A program made the position numbers and the translations under genes. A stretch of DNA of 64,000 nt from Pseudobythopirellula maris. Its GTDB lineage: Bacteria; Planctomycetota; Planctomycetia; Pirellulales; Lacipirellulaceae. Below the pieces are notes generated by a model that was not told where the DNA came from, ran no database searches, and saw nothing but the letters and a program-made list of their open reading frames with translations. Location: positions 1,550,001-1,614,000 of the forward strand of contig NZ_SJPQ01000001.1 of NCBI RefSeq assembly GCF_007859945.1, in the 5' to 3' direction. Below are positions 52,170 through 60,892 of this stretch, piece after piece (position 1 is the first letter of the stretch; each line of letters starts with the position of its first letter).

Positions 52170-53462
52170 TTATTCCGGCGCGTCGATGCGGAACAGGCTG
52201 TGCTCGCCACGGATATAGAACGACCCGTCCGCCACGGCGATCGACGCCTTGCAGAGCTCGCCTATCTGGTTGCGGGCGATCTCGCGGTACTCGTCGCCCG
52301 GCTCGATGACGACCGTCTCGCCGTCGGTCTCCGACAGCGTGTAGATGCGGCCCTCGGCCACGATCGGCGAGGCCGAGTGCTTGCCGCCGATCCGCTTCTT
52401 CCAGACCAGCTCGCCCGTGGCGGCCTCGAAGCAGTGTATGATGCCGGCGTCGGTCACCGAGAAGACGTGCGGCGCCACGTACACGAGCGACGAGAGCGCG
52501 GGCACGCCCTTGCGTTGCTCCCACACGACGTGCGAGTCGGTCACCGTGCCCTCGCCGCCGAGACGGACGGCGCGGATGGTCGGCTCCTCGAAGCCGGAGC
52601 AGGTGAAGACCACGCCCTCCGGGCCGCGGACGATCGAGGGCGTGACGCCTTCGCCCTGGCTGTAAATGCTCCAGACGAGCTCGCCGCTCGCGGGGTCGTG
52701 GCCCTGCACCACGTCGCCCGCCGCGCTGACCATCCGCACGGCGCCGCCCTGCTCGATGATCTGCGGCGTGACGTGCCCCAGGCGCGACATGCCACGCGAT
52801 CCGCGCCACAGCACTTTGCCCGTGTTCTTGTTGAAGGCCATCAGCACGGCGCCGTCCCACGGCTTCTTGAAGCCGACCTTCGCGTCGTCACCGGGGCTCG
52901 AGCCGTCGAACGGCATGATCAGCATGTCGCCGTAAAGAATCGGCGAGGCGCCGAGGCCGTGCTGGCTGTAAAAGTCGACCGCCTGAACGTTCCACCGCTC
53001 TTCCCCCTGGTAGTCGAGCGCCACCACGCGGCCCGCGCTGAAGACGGCGAAAACCGTCTCGCCGTCGGTCACTGGCGTCGGCGTGGCGTGGGAGTTCTGC
53101 AACCGCTTGTGCTTGGGCTCTTGCTCGCACACGACCTTGTCCCACAGCAACGCGCCGCTCTCGGCGTCGACGCAGTGGACGTGGCAGGTGCGACCCTCGT
53201 CGGTCGTCGAGGTGACGAACACCCGGCCGCTGTGCACCACGGGCGACGACCACCCGGAGCCGTTGATCGGCGTTTTCCAAGTCACGTTGTCGGTCTCGCT
53301 CCAGCGGATCGGCAGACCGGTCTCGGGCGTCTCGCCCTGGCCGGTGGGGCCGCGGAAGCGGGGCCAATCGTCGGCCTGCGCCTTCGAAACATGGCCTAGA
53401 ACCAACGCCATGAGGGGGAAGGTTAGCAATCGGGTGGGGAGCCTGAGCGAGCGGGCGGCCAT
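52170..53462 (-). CDS. PQQ-type beta-propeller secreted protein
   Basis: A 430-residue exported protein. A signal peptide (about 1-28, AQA-DDW) precedes an eight-bladed WD/PQQ-like propeller: DWPRFRGPTGQGETPETGLPIRWSE is the standard planctomycete opening, and blades carry VVALDYQGEERW, NKNTGKVLWRGS and FEAATGELVWKK. It resembles BamB-like outer-membrane proteins but is not in a bam operon. The open frame extends upstream to 53798 without family signal. Confidence 0.87.
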   Translation of the reverse strand: MAARSLRLPTRLLTFPLMALVLGHVSKAQADDWPRFRGPTGQGETPETGLPIRWSETDNVTWKTPINGSGWSSPVVHSGRVFVTSTTDEGRTCHVHCVDAESGALLWDKVVCEQEPKHKRLQNSHATPTPVTDGETVFAVFSAGRVVALDYQGEERWNVQAVDFYSQHGLGASPILYGDMLIMPFDGSSPGDDAKVGFKKPWDGAVLMAFNKNTGKVLWRGSRGMSRLGHVTPQIIEQGGAVRMVSAAGDVVQGHDPASGELVWSIYSQGEGVTPSIVRGPEGVVFTCSGFEEPTIRAVRLGGEGTVTDSHVVWEQRKGVPALSSLVYVAPHVFSVTDAGIIHCFEAATGELVWKKRIGGKHSASPIVAEGRIYTLSETDGETVVIEPGDEYREIARNQIGELCKASIAVADGSFYIRGEHSLFRIDAPE

Positions 53463-53691
53463 GGCTTCTCGAATCGGAGCAAGAGGAACGAGCGGCAAGG
53501 GGAAGCCAACAGGGGCTTCGTCGGAGGAGGCGGCGCCATGCGGGCGCCGAAAGCAAGATAACCACCCCGGTCTGGCGGGGGCAACTCTCGTCGCCCCAAC
53601 GCCGCGCCGATGTGTTACCTTGGGCACACTCGGCCAATTTACTCCGCTGATTTTGACTCTTCGATTTCCCTCATCCCGTTCGGAGCAGACG

Positions 53692-55101
53692 ATGCCTTCG
53701 GCATTCGCCCGTGGCTTGGTGGCGTTGGCCGTCGCCTTGCCGTTGACCCTCTCGTGCGTGGCGCAGGCGTGCGACCCTTCTACGACGGAGGGCCTCAACG
53801 CCCGCGCGGCGTTCCGCGACGACGCCTTCGGCGTGTTCGTCCACTGGGGCGCCTACAGCAAGCTCGCGCGCGGCGAGTGGGTGATGCAGACCGAGAAGAT
53901 CCCGCTCGACGAGTACCGCAAAGAGGCGGCCACGTTCAACCCCGTCGAATACGACGCCGACGCCTGGGCCAAGTTGTTCAAAGAAGCGGGGGCCTCCTAC
54001 GTTGTGATCACCGCCAAGCACCACGACGGTTTTTGCATGTGGGACACACAGCAAACCGAGTGGGACATCGTCGATCACACGCCGTACGGCAAGGACGTGC
54101 TCAAGCCGCTCGCCGAGGCGTGCGAGCGGCATGGCCTCAAGCTGTTCTTCTACTATTCACAGCTCGACTGGAGCCACCCCGACTATTACCCGCGCGGCGA
54201 CACCGGCCGGCACTCGGGGCGGCCCGAGTCGGGCGATTTCGACCGTTACGTCGATTACATGAACGCCCAGCTCACCGAGCTGCTGGGGGGCGACTACGGC
54301 AAGGTGGCCGGCGTTTGGTTCGACGGCTGGTGGGACCAACAGTCGAAGCGGCTCAAGGGCTCGGGCGTGAAGGACCCCTATGTCTCGCAAGTCAACTGGC
54401 GACTCGACGAGACCTACGGCCTGATCCATTCTTTGCAGCCGAGCGCGTTGGTCGGCGCGAACCATCACCTAGCGCCGTTCGACGGCGAAGACTTTCAGAT
54501 GTTCGAGCGCGATCTGCCGGGCGAGAACCACGGGGGGTTCAGCGCAGACGCCACGATCGGCTCATTGCCGCTCGAATCGTGCAACACGATCAACGGCTCG
54601 TGGGGCTACAGCGCGGGGGACAAGAGCCACAAGACGGTCGAGCAGTTGGTGCGGTTCCTCGTCGAATCGTCGGGGCGCGATGCGAACCTGCTGCTGAACG
54701 TCGGCCCTCGGCCCGACGGCACGATCGACCCCGTCTCGGCCGAGCGGCTGCGGGGCGTAGGCGAATGGCTCGCCAAGAACGGCGCGGCCATCTACTCAAC
54801 GCGGGGCAGCCCGGTCCCGCCGCAGTCATGGGGTGTGTCGAATCGGAGCGACGAATGGGTTTACTTGCACGTCATTGATCGCTCGGCCGCCGACGCCGAC
54901 GGTTGGCTCGAGCTGACAGGCGTTGAGCTTCCGGAGGGGAGCGAGCCGAACGAAACACCGCTTCGCCTTTTTCCTCCGCAGGAGGGGACCGCCGTCCCAT
55001 CGAAAGTCGACGCCGCGGGGGCGGTCTGGGTGAATGTCGCTGACAGAGCAGCAGGTGAAGAGACGATCGACCTCATTCTCTGTTACCCGATCGCGGAGTG
55101 A
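53692..55101 (+). CDS. Alpha-L-fucosidase, GH29
   Basis: A 469-residue secreted glycoside hydrolase. After a signal peptide (AQA-CDPS) the GH29 barrel follows: FGVFVHWGAYS, YVVITAKHHDGFCMW, FYYSQLDWSHPDYY, and VAGVWFDGWW with the nucleophile Asp. GENHGGFS.. and SWGYSAGDK occur later. It releases fucose from algal polysaccharides or glycans, in keeping with a marine or freshwater planctomycete. ATG at 53692 follows GGAGCAG. It is divergent from the PQQ propeller gene. Confidence 0.92.
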   Translation: MPSAFARGLVALAVALPLTLSCVAQACDPSTTEGLNARAAFRDDAFGVFVHWGAYSKLARGEWVMQTEKIPLDEYRKEAATFNPVEYDADAWAKLFKEAGASYVVITAKHHDGFCMWDTQQTEWDIVDHTPYGKDVLKPLAEACERHGLKLFFYYSQLDWSHPDYYPRGDTGRHSGRPESGDFDRYVDYMNAQLTELLGGDYGKVAGVWFDGWWDQQSKRLKGSGVKDPYVSQVNWRLDETYGLIHSLQPSALVGANHHLAPFDGEDFQMFERDLPGENHGGFSADATIGSLPLESCNTINGSWGYSAGDKSHKTVEQLVRFLVESSGRDANLLLNVGPRPDGTIDPVSAERLRGVGEWLAKNGAAIYSTRGSPVPPQSWGVSNRSDEWVYLHVIDRSAADADGWLELTGVELPEGSEPNETPLRLFPPQEGTAVPSKVDAAGAVWVNVADRAAGEETIDLILCYPIAE

Positions 55102-55105
55102 TACA

Positions 55106-55165
55106 ATATTCAACACAATGGTTGACTATCACCTGTCGCGGGATATATTCAACTCGTTGGTATAT
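55106..55165. promoter_or_regulatory. Operator-like ATATTCAAC sites before the VOC-ArsR-SRPBCC unit
   Basis: ATATTCAAC occurs at 55106-55114 and again at 55145-55153. The second forms a palindrome ATATTCAAC-TC-GTTGGTATAT (55145-55165), and the first is followed by GGTTGA. They lie 30-90 bases upstream of the first gene of a unit containing an ArsR gene, so they are plausible repressor sites. Confidence 0.5.
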
Positions 55166-55194
55166 TTATTTCCCCGCTCCGGAGCACGCGTCTG

Positions 55195-55569
55195 ATGACC
55201 AGCCCCAACCCGGTCAACTGGTTCGAGATCCCCGCCGCCGACCTGTCGCGCGCCGTCGATTTTTACGAAGCGACTCTCGGTGTAAAGCTCTCCATCATGG
55301 AGTTAGGCGCCGCCAAAATGGCGATGTTTGAAAGGGACCCCGAGGGCCATGGCGCCGCCGGCTCGTTGATCCAGAACGAGGCCTACACGCCTTCGCACGA
55401 AGGCACGCTGGTTTACTTCCATGTCGACGACATCGAAGCGACCCTCGCCCGCGCCGAAGCGGCTGGGGGCATGACGCTGCGGCCGAAGATGGCGATCGGC
55501 GAGCACGGCTTCGTCGGCCATTTCGAAGACACCGAGGGGAACCGCGTGGCGCTCCACGCGATGCAGTAA
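55195..55569 (+). CDS. VOC (glyoxalase/bleomycin-resistance-like) protein
   Basis: A 124-residue VOC-superfamily protein: NWFEIPAADLSRAVDFYEATLG at the start, then YFHVDDIEATLARAEAAGGM and GHFEDTEGNRVALH. VOC folds bind a divalent metal in a paired beta-alpha module; the reaction is unknown. It is the first gene of a tight three-gene unit; its stop and the ArsR start overlap (TAATG). Confidence 0.88.
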   Translation: MTSPNPVNWFEIPAADLSRAVDFYEATLGVKLSIMELGAAKMAMFERDPEGHGAAGSLIQNEAYTPSHEGTLVYFHVDDIEATLARAEAAGGMTLRPKMAIGEHGFVGHFEDTEGNRVALHAMQ

Positions 55570-55898
55570 TGCCAAGCCCCTCCGAGACGCAGCTCGACGT
55601 GGTGTTCACCGCCTTGGGCGACCCGACACGACGGGCGTTGCTCGCCAGCTTGTCCCGCAGCGAGCAAACCGTCTCGCAGTTGGCCGAGCCGTTCGACATG
55701 ACCCTGGCGGCGGTGTCGAAGCACCTCAAAGTGCTCGAACGCGCAGGCTTGGTCGCCCGCACCATCGAGGGACGCGTCCACACGCTGCGGCTCGAGGCCG
55801 AACCGCTGAGCGAAGCCAACCGCTGGATCGCAGCCTACCAGCGTTTCTGGGGCGCCAGCCTCGATTCGCTTGGCGAGTTTCTTAAAGAAGATGCTTGA
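55569..55898 (+). CDS. ArsR-family transcriptional regulator (second copy)
   Basis: A 109-residue winged-helix repressor: ALGDPTRRALLASLSRSEQTVSQLAEPFDMTLAAVSKHLKVLERAGLV, then RTIEGRVHTLRLE. It has no metal-binding Cys motif. Its organisation, overlapping a VOC gene upstream and an SRPBCC gene 24 bases downstream, parallels the first ArsR unit. Confidence 0.93.
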   Translation: MPSPSETQLDVVFTALGDPTRRALLASLSRSEQTVSQLAEPFDMTLAAVSKHLKVLERAGLVARTIEGRVHTLRLEAEPLSEANRWIAAYQRFWGASLDSLGEFLKEDA

Positions 55899-55921
55899 TC
55901 CGTCCAGCACAGGACCTGGCG

Positions 55922-56398
55922 ATGGTAAGAGAGGCCCAAGAAAACGACCCCACCGTGCTTGTTCTACGGCGCAGCTACACGGCGCCGCGCGAGCGGGTGT
56001 TTCGGGCGTGGACCGATCCCGAGCAAATCTCGCTTTGGTTGCGTCCCACTCCGGAGATCAAGATCGAACGGGCCGAGTCCGATCCGCGTGTCGGTGGCGC
56101 GTACAAGATCACCTACCTCGTCCCCAACGATCCGGACCCGAAGATCATCGAGGGCGAGTACGTCGAGTTCGATCGGCCGGCAAGGCTGGCATTCACGTGG
56201 GTGTGGCGCCCACCCCACGAGTACGCCGGTGAGCTGACCCAGGTCACGGTCGAGCTGACCGAGCGAGACGGGCAGACGGACTTGGTGCTCACGCACGAAC
56301 GCTTCCCGGCGGAGGCGATGCGCGACCACCACGCCTGGGGCTGGACCGGGGCAATCGACGCCCTCGACGAGCATCTGCAAGGCGTCGGCGACGAGTGA
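55922..56398 (+). CDS. SRPBCC/AHSA1-type protein (second copy)
   Basis: A 158-residue START-fold protein: RRSYTAPRERVFRAWTDPEQISLWL, LRPT-type strand, then GGAYKITYLVP, EYVEFDRPARLAFTWVW and GWTGAIDALDEHL. I prefer ATG at 55922; a TTG at 55895 overlaps the ArsR stop. It is paralogous to the 3355-3837 protein in family but only distantly similar in sequence. Confidence 0.88.
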   Translation: MVREAQENDPTVLVLRRSYTAPRERVFRAWTDPEQISLWLRPTPEIKIERAESDPRVGGAYKITYLVPNDPDPKIIEGEYVEFDRPARLAFTWVWRPPHEYAGELTQVTVELTERDGQTDLVLTHERFPAEAMRDHHAWGWTGAIDALDEHLQGVGDE

Positions 56399-56413
56399 CC
56401 GTTTCGGCCGATC

Positions 56414-56464
56414 GGGCCCCCTATAAAAACGGGCCCCCTATAAAAACGGGCCTCCTATAAAAAC
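56414..56464. repeat. Three tandem 17-bp repeats
   Basis: GGGCCCCCTATAAAAAC occurs at 56414-56430 and 56431-56447, and as GGGCCTCCTATAAAAAC at 56448-56464. They adjoin the terminator at 56465. Confidence 0.9.
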
Positions 56465-56492
56465 AGAGGCCGGGGCATTTGCCCCGGCCTCT
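56460..56492 (-). terminator. Terminator for the small basic gene
   Basis: AGAGGCCGGGGC (56465-56476) pairs perfectly with GCCCCGGCCTCT (56481-56492), loop of 4. On the minus strand the stem is followed by GTTTTTAT, which fits termination of the gene at 56524-56907; the repeated T-tracts extend it. Confidence 0.85.
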
Positions 56493-56523
56493 GTCGTTTG
56501 TTGGGTTCTTAAGAACCGTTGTC

Positions 56524-56907
56524 TCAGCTGAGCTTGTCGAGGGTCTTGAGAACCGCGACGGCCTGGTCAACGCCGCCACACTTCGCGGCGAAGTCGCGGG
56601 CGTCGAGCAGGGCCGACAGGCTGACCTGATCGGCGCCGCCGCCGGACGACTTCTTCGGTCCACGCTTGCCGCCAGGCTTCTTGCCGAACATGCGGGCCTT
56701 CACGTTGCTCACCAAAGCGGGGGCGAGCTTCATGCCGGTCTTCTTCTCGACGGCCTCGCAAACCTCCTTGGGACCCGCGCTGGGGTTCTCACGCAGGTAC
56801 TCGCGAGCGGCTTCGCTCATGTTGGGGGCGCCCGGCTTGCGGCCACGCTTCACGCGCTTCTTCACGGGCTTCTTGCTGGCAACTTTCTTCGACGCGGTTT
56901 TCGCCAC
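56524..56907 (-). CDS. Small basic DNA-binding-like protein
   Basis: A 127-residue protein with a Lys/Arg-rich N-terminus (KKVASKKPVKKRVKRGRKPG) containing an AT-hook-like RGRKPG. A central helical domain (SEAAREYLRENPSAGPKEV then CEAVEKKTGMKLAPALVSN) looks like a helix-turn-helix and is followed by a second basic patch (GKKPGGKRGPKK). The start GTG at 56907 has GAGGAG about 8 bases upstream. Likely nucleoid-associated; no family name is claimed. Confidence 0.72.
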   Translation of the reverse strand: MAKTASKKVASKKPVKKRVKRGRKPGAPNMSEAAREYLRENPSAGPKEVCEAVEKKTGMKLAPALVSNVKARMFGKKPGGKRGPKKSSGGGADQVSLSALLDARDFAAKCGGVDQAVAVLKTLDKLS

Positions 56908-57553
56908 GAACTCACTCCTCAAAAAATATGTTAGTTAACACCGCGGGCGCTCGGGCCTGTCGTTGGCTATCGCCTCCAACCGCCCAGCCGCTTCCGAACG
57001 GCAGGTCCGTCTGAAATCTTGGCCACCCAACGACACAAGGGGTGTGCCACCGGGTCACTACTCTATTGTTCGTCACTCTGCTCCAGGCGCCGGCGAAGCC
57101 GCTAAGAAAGCAGCCAAACGGATAACCCGGGAGATGAATCAGCGACCGGCCAAGCAGTTGGGACCGCTATTCCGACCGCCGACTACGGGGTAGACGATCG
57201 AACGTGAATCACTCGTATCGGAGTGTCACAGCAAGCCACCCCATCTAGATGTATAAATGAGCAAAAACACCCTATCTCCGCCAGGGGGTATAACGATTTT
57301 ACTACGAATAGTCTTAATAGCGAGTGTGCGCGTGCGGCTTAACCTCATCGATTCATCCTCGATTTGAATAGGGGATCGCTATCCCATTTGACAAGGTGCG
57401 TCACACGATTCCCGGTTCAGCGCAGCAGACTATCGTTTCGGCGCAAGCAAAAGGTCACTCCTGTTTCGTATCCACCGTAGAAGCAGCACGCGTCTAGACA
57501 ACTCGTATGACACGTTTTGGCGAGAGTGTTCGCTGAGCAACGTTTGGCCCGCC
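56908..57553. other. Intergenic, AT-rich, no supported gene
   Basis: 646 bases between the basic-protein gene and a small membrane protein. A 76-codon open frame (56963-57193) lacks family similarity or a good start. The part 57230-57330 is unusually AT-rich for this genome and may hold promoters. Confidence 0.4.
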
Positions 57554-57904
57554 GTGGCATCGCCTTCCGCCCATCGGTATGATGTCGACGAATCGATTAC
57601 GGCGCGGGAGCGTGTCGAAGCCCTTATTCACATGCTTTTACAAGGGAGAGTAGCTATGGCGTGGCTTTTCGAACGCACAATCGAAGCGGCAGCTTGGGTC
57701 GCAATGCTCGTGGCTTGGCTCTGTTTAGGAACGGCCATCTACCGGTGCAGTTTGTGGATAGGCACAATTCAAACCGAACCCGACTTCAGTTTATTGCGCG
57801 ACGCCGCAATGTCGTCGGCCGCCTTTTTGGCCGCCGCCGTGGCGTTGGGACTGTTGGCGTGTGTCGATCGATTCCTTTTCGACGCCGATGAACACGCCGC
57901 CTGA
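57554..57904 (+). CDS. Small hypothetical membrane protein
   Basis: A 116-residue protein with a GTG start and two membrane segments (about 43-63 and 87-105). The loop between them is polar. No family is recognised. The codon use and membrane pattern support a real gene but homology would be needed. Confidence 0.5.
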   Translation: MASPSAHRYDVDESITARERVEALIHMLLQGRVAMAWLFERTIEAAAWVAMLVAWLCLGTAIYRCSLWIGTIQTEPDFSLLRDAAMSSAAFLAAAVALGLLACVDRFLFDADEHAA

Positions 57905-57990
57905 GCCTCCAACCTCTCTGTAACGCTTAACAACCGACCGGACGTGCGCAGTCCCGTATGCATTGATGCGGTCTTCTGTGTGGCGCGCAT

Positions 57991-58027
57991 AAAAAGAGCC
58001 GCCGAACTGCGGGAAGCTCGACGGCCC
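57991..58027 (-). terminator. Intrinsic terminator on the minus strand
   Basis: Reading the minus strand, GCCGTCGA (58025-58018) pairs with TCGGCGGC (58005-57998, one mismatch), followed by CTC, five T's and ATGCGC. The trailing TTATGCGC also follows the terminator of the candidate RNA at 14596. Confidence 0.6.
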
Positions 58028-58045
58028 AAAGGGACTGAAACGCTG

Positions 58046-58171
58046 TCAAATGCAAAAGCAGCCAGGACGGAGGTGAGGCGAAGGAGTCCGCCGCTGGCTG
58101 AGACAGAACTTAAGCAACGCCTGTGCCAAGTCATTCGCCGCACTCCCGCCCACCAAGAAACAGTATGCCAC
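58046..58171 (-). CDS. Possible 41-residue small protein
   Basis: GTG start at 58171, TGA at 58046. The product begins VAYCFLVGGSAANDLAQALL and contains four Cys. A terminator follows 19 bases later on the same strand. GGTGAG is adjacent to the start, closer than a normal Shine-Dalgarno. It could instead be part of a non-coding transcript. Confidence 0.3.
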   Translation of the reverse strand: MAYCFLVGGSAANDLAQALLKFCLSQRRTPSPHLRPGCFCI

Positions 58172-58555
58172 CTCACCAAACCGCGAGCTTCAGGGCATCG
58201 ATGTCGGATTGGCGCTAGCAAGGAAGGCGAGCCGTTTTGAAAAACTTACTCCTCCCTTTTGTCGTATTGTCAAAACAACGCAGCTCATCGGCAGTCAGCC
58301 TTCCCTGCCAGCAACGTTAGCAGCTCCCATCGGAGGCGTTATCCAGTTCAAGCTGCTTGGCTTGGGCCTCTACACGGGCAGTTGGCGCGCACTCGGGCGA
58401 CGATCTGGGCCGTAGGGCGCCAGTGACAGGACGCCAGCAGTCCTGCTACCGTGTGTGGTTCACCGCGATGCGGCCTTGCCCGCTGCTTGCGATTCCCGCT
58501 GAACGATCGACTCCTTACCCGCCGCAAGCCCCGCCCTCCCCCCTGCCGCTAAGCC

Positions 58556-59245
58556 ATGCTGCTGCTCGAAGGAGTCAAAAAGTCTTACCGTGAGCCAGAC
58601 GGGTCCGAGCTGCCGATCCTTGATATCCCCCGCTTCGCGGTCGACGAGGGCGAGCAAGTCGTGATCCGCGGCCGCAGCGGCTGCGGCAAAACGACGATGC
58701 TCAACACGATCGCCGGCCTGACGACCGTCGACGCAGGCTCGGTCTCCGTCAAAGGGGTTGAGCTCACCCGCCTCACGGAGGCGGGCCGCGACCGATTCAG
58801 GGCGCGACAGATCGGCTACGTGTTCCAAACCTTCAACCTGCTGGCGGCGTTCTCCGCGCTTGAAAACGTGATGCTCGGCATGACGTTTACCGGCCAAACA
58901 CGCGACGCCGCCCGGGCGCGCGACCTGCTGGATCGGGTCGGCCTCGGCCACCGGATGCACCACAAACCCGCAGCCATGTCGGTCGGCGAGCAACAGCGGA
59001 CCGCCGTGGCCCGCGCCTTGGCGAACAAGCCGGTACTGCTGCTGGCCGACGAGCCGACGGCCAATATCGATCCCTCGAATCAGCAGCAGGTGATCGACCT
59101 GCTGCGGACCGTTTGCGAGGAGGAAAAGGTGGCGATGCTCCTGGTGACGCACAGCCCCGAAGTCTCGGGGCAATTCGGCCGCGTCGAGCCGCTCGAAGAG
59201 ATCAATCGCGTGATGGCTCAAGCCACAATGACGAAGCCTCTATGA
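58556..59245 (+). CDS. ABC transporter ATP-binding protein (LolD/MacB type)
   Basis: A 229-residue ATPase. Walker A is GRSGCGKTT (39-47); Q-loop in YVFQTFNLL; the signature is variant, MSVGEQQRTAVARAL (VGEQQ for SGGQ); Walker B LLLADEPTANID. The short length and FNLLAAFSALENVMLG match LolD/FtsE/MacB-type ATPases. It precedes an FtsX-like permease by 100 bases and probably powers lipoprotein or substrate extraction at the inner membrane. Confidence 0.92.
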   Translation: MLLLEGVKKSYREPDGSELPILDIPRFAVDEGEQVVIRGRSGCGKTTMLNTIAGLTTVDAGSVSVKGVELTRLTEAGRDRFRARQIGYVFQTFNLLAAFSALENVMLGMTFTGQTRDAARARDLLDRVGLGHRMHHKPAAMSVGEQQRTAVARALANKPVLLLADEPTANIDPSNQQQVIDLLRTVCEEEKVAMLLVTHSPEVSGQFGRVEPLEEINRVMAQATMTKPL

Positions 59246-59346
59246 CCAATGCTTGCCAGCCAGCTCGATGGGTCATCGGGCTTGGTTATTGGTCGTTCCG
59301 CACAATATGATTCTCCCCCTCGCCCTCAACGCTTTGCACTGACCGA

Positions 59347-60729
59347 ATGAGTTTCTGGAAGATCGCCTGGCGAAACATGCAGCAGCGGGGACTCGCCTCG
59401 TCGCTCACTGCTTTGTCGATGGCCTTGGGCGTGGCGGCTATGGTCGGGGTGATCGTTATTCACTCGGTCACGGTCCGCCAGTTCCAGCAGTCGGCCCACG
59501 GGTACAACCTGATCGTCGGCGGCAAGGGCGGCGCGTTGCAGTTGGTGCTCAGCACGGTCTACCACCTGGGCCAACCGCTCTACCCGATCTCGTACGACTA
59601 CTACCGGAAATTCGTTGACGGCGAGTTCGCCAGCGTGACCGACGTGGCGATCCCCTACTGTTTGGGCGACAGCTTCGACCCGTCCAACGGCGAGGACGAG
59701 CGGGGGCTGATGTACCGCGTGGTGGCCACCACGCCCGACCTGTTCAACAAGCTCAACTACGGTATCGAGCGCGACGGCACGTTCAAGCGGTACGAGTTCA
59801 GTGAGGGTCGCAACTTTCTGGTCCAGAACGCCTACGAGGCGGTGGTCGGCTCGGTCGTCGCGGCTCAGGCCGACCTGCACGAGGGAGACACCATCCAGCC
59901 GACCCACGGCGTGAGTGGCGACGGCGAGGTGCACATCGGCTTCAAGGTGGTCGGCGTGCTCGAGCCGACCGGCACGGCCAACGACCGCGCCGTGTTCGTC
60001 AACCTGGAGGGTTTCTTCCAGATCGACGACCACGCCTTGGGCGAGCCGGCCGAAGGAGTCGCCAGCGAGCCGCTTCCCGAGACCTCGCGCATCGACGAGC
60101 CCCGCGGCGCCCTGCCGCCGGCGAAGCTGTTCGACAACCAGGGCGCCGAGATCGAGCCGCTGCCGATGTCCCAACGCGAGGTGACCTCGATCCTGGTCGC
60201 CACGAGCAACGCGTTCGGCTCGATGGCGCTCAGCTCACGGATCAACAAGGATGGCGACACCGTCGCCCAGGCGGTGGCGCCGATCGGCGTGATCGAGTCG
60301 CTCCTGAACGCCATCGTCAAACCGGTGCAGATCGTGCTGCTGGTGATGACGGTCCTGATCGTCGTGGTCGCCTCGATCAGCATCCTGGTGAGCATCTACA
60401 ACTCGATGAGCGAACGGAGCCACGACATCGCCGTGATGCGCGCCTTGGGCGCCAGCCGCTCGGCCGTGATGCTGGTGGTGCTCAGCGAGTCGGTGTTGCT
60501 CTCGCTCACCGGCGGGCTATTGGGGATCGTGCTGGGGCACGCGATGGTCGGTCTGGCGGCGCCCTACGTCGAGGCCCAAACCGGCGTGCGGCTCAACGCC
60601 CTGGCGTTCGACCCCTGGGAAGCGGCCGTTATCCCCGCCCTGGTCGCTCTGGCGGCGCTGGTGGGGCTGCTGCCCGCCATCTCGGCCTACCGCACTGATG
60701 TGGCCAAAGCGCTACAGGGCGCCCGCTGA
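59347..60729 (+). CDS. ABC transporter permease, FtsX/MacB type
   Basis: A 460-residue permease with an N-terminal membrane helix (about 20-42), a large periplasmic domain (about 45-310), and three C-terminal helices (about 320-350, 365-395 and 425-448). The start MSFWKIAWRNMQQRGLASSLT and the late MSERSHDIAVMRALGASR are signatures of MacB/FtsX permeases. The periplasmic domain is large and specific. It pairs with the ATPase upstream. Confidence 0.9.
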   Translation: MSFWKIAWRNMQQRGLASSLTALSMALGVAAMVGVIVIHSVTVRQFQQSAHGYNLIVGGKGGALQLVLSTVYHLGQPLYPISYDYYRKFVDGEFASVTDVAIPYCLGDSFDPSNGEDERGLMYRVVATTPDLFNKLNYGIERDGTFKRYEFSEGRNFLVQNAYEAVVGSVVAAQADLHEGDTIQPTHGVSGDGEVHIGFKVVGVLEPTGTANDRAVFVNLEGFFQIDDHALGEPAEGVASEPLPETSRIDEPRGALPPAKLFDNQGAEIEPLPMSQREVTSILVATSNAFGSMALSSRINKDGDTVAQAVAPIGVIESLLNAIVKPVQIVLLVMTVLIVVVASISILVSIYNSMSERSHDIAVMRALGASRSAVMLVVLSESVLLSLTGGLLGIVLGHAMVGLAAPYVEAQTGVRLNALAFDPWEAAVIPALVALAALVGLLPAISAYRTDVAKALQGAR

Positions 60730-60892
60730 TCGCCTTGCGTTCAATCGAGATCGCATCGCCCGGTCTCCTGCGATTCGGAGCGGGGTATCGGCGTGTCCCG
60801 CTGAAGGTTTCGACGGTAAAATCAGTAGTGAGCCTCCTGCGTTCCCCGCCTCCCTCCACCCGCCTGCGACTAGTTGGCGGATCACGTTTTCC

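Larger units (their letters stand above)
57905..58555. other. Non-coding stretch with a minus-strand terminator and a small open frame
   Basis: 651 bases. No ORF of normal length is convincing. The minus strand carries an intrinsic terminator (57991-58027) preceded by a 41-codon open frame (58046-58171). The part 58230-58555 is featureless apart from the start region of the ABC gene. Confidence 0.4.

Noticed and set aside
56963-57193. 76-codon plus-strand frame after the small basic gene
   Set aside because: No family features, weak start context and biased composition.
57769-58221. 150-codon minus-strand frame
   Set aside because: It overlaps the small membrane gene antisense and crosses an intrinsic terminator on its own strand.
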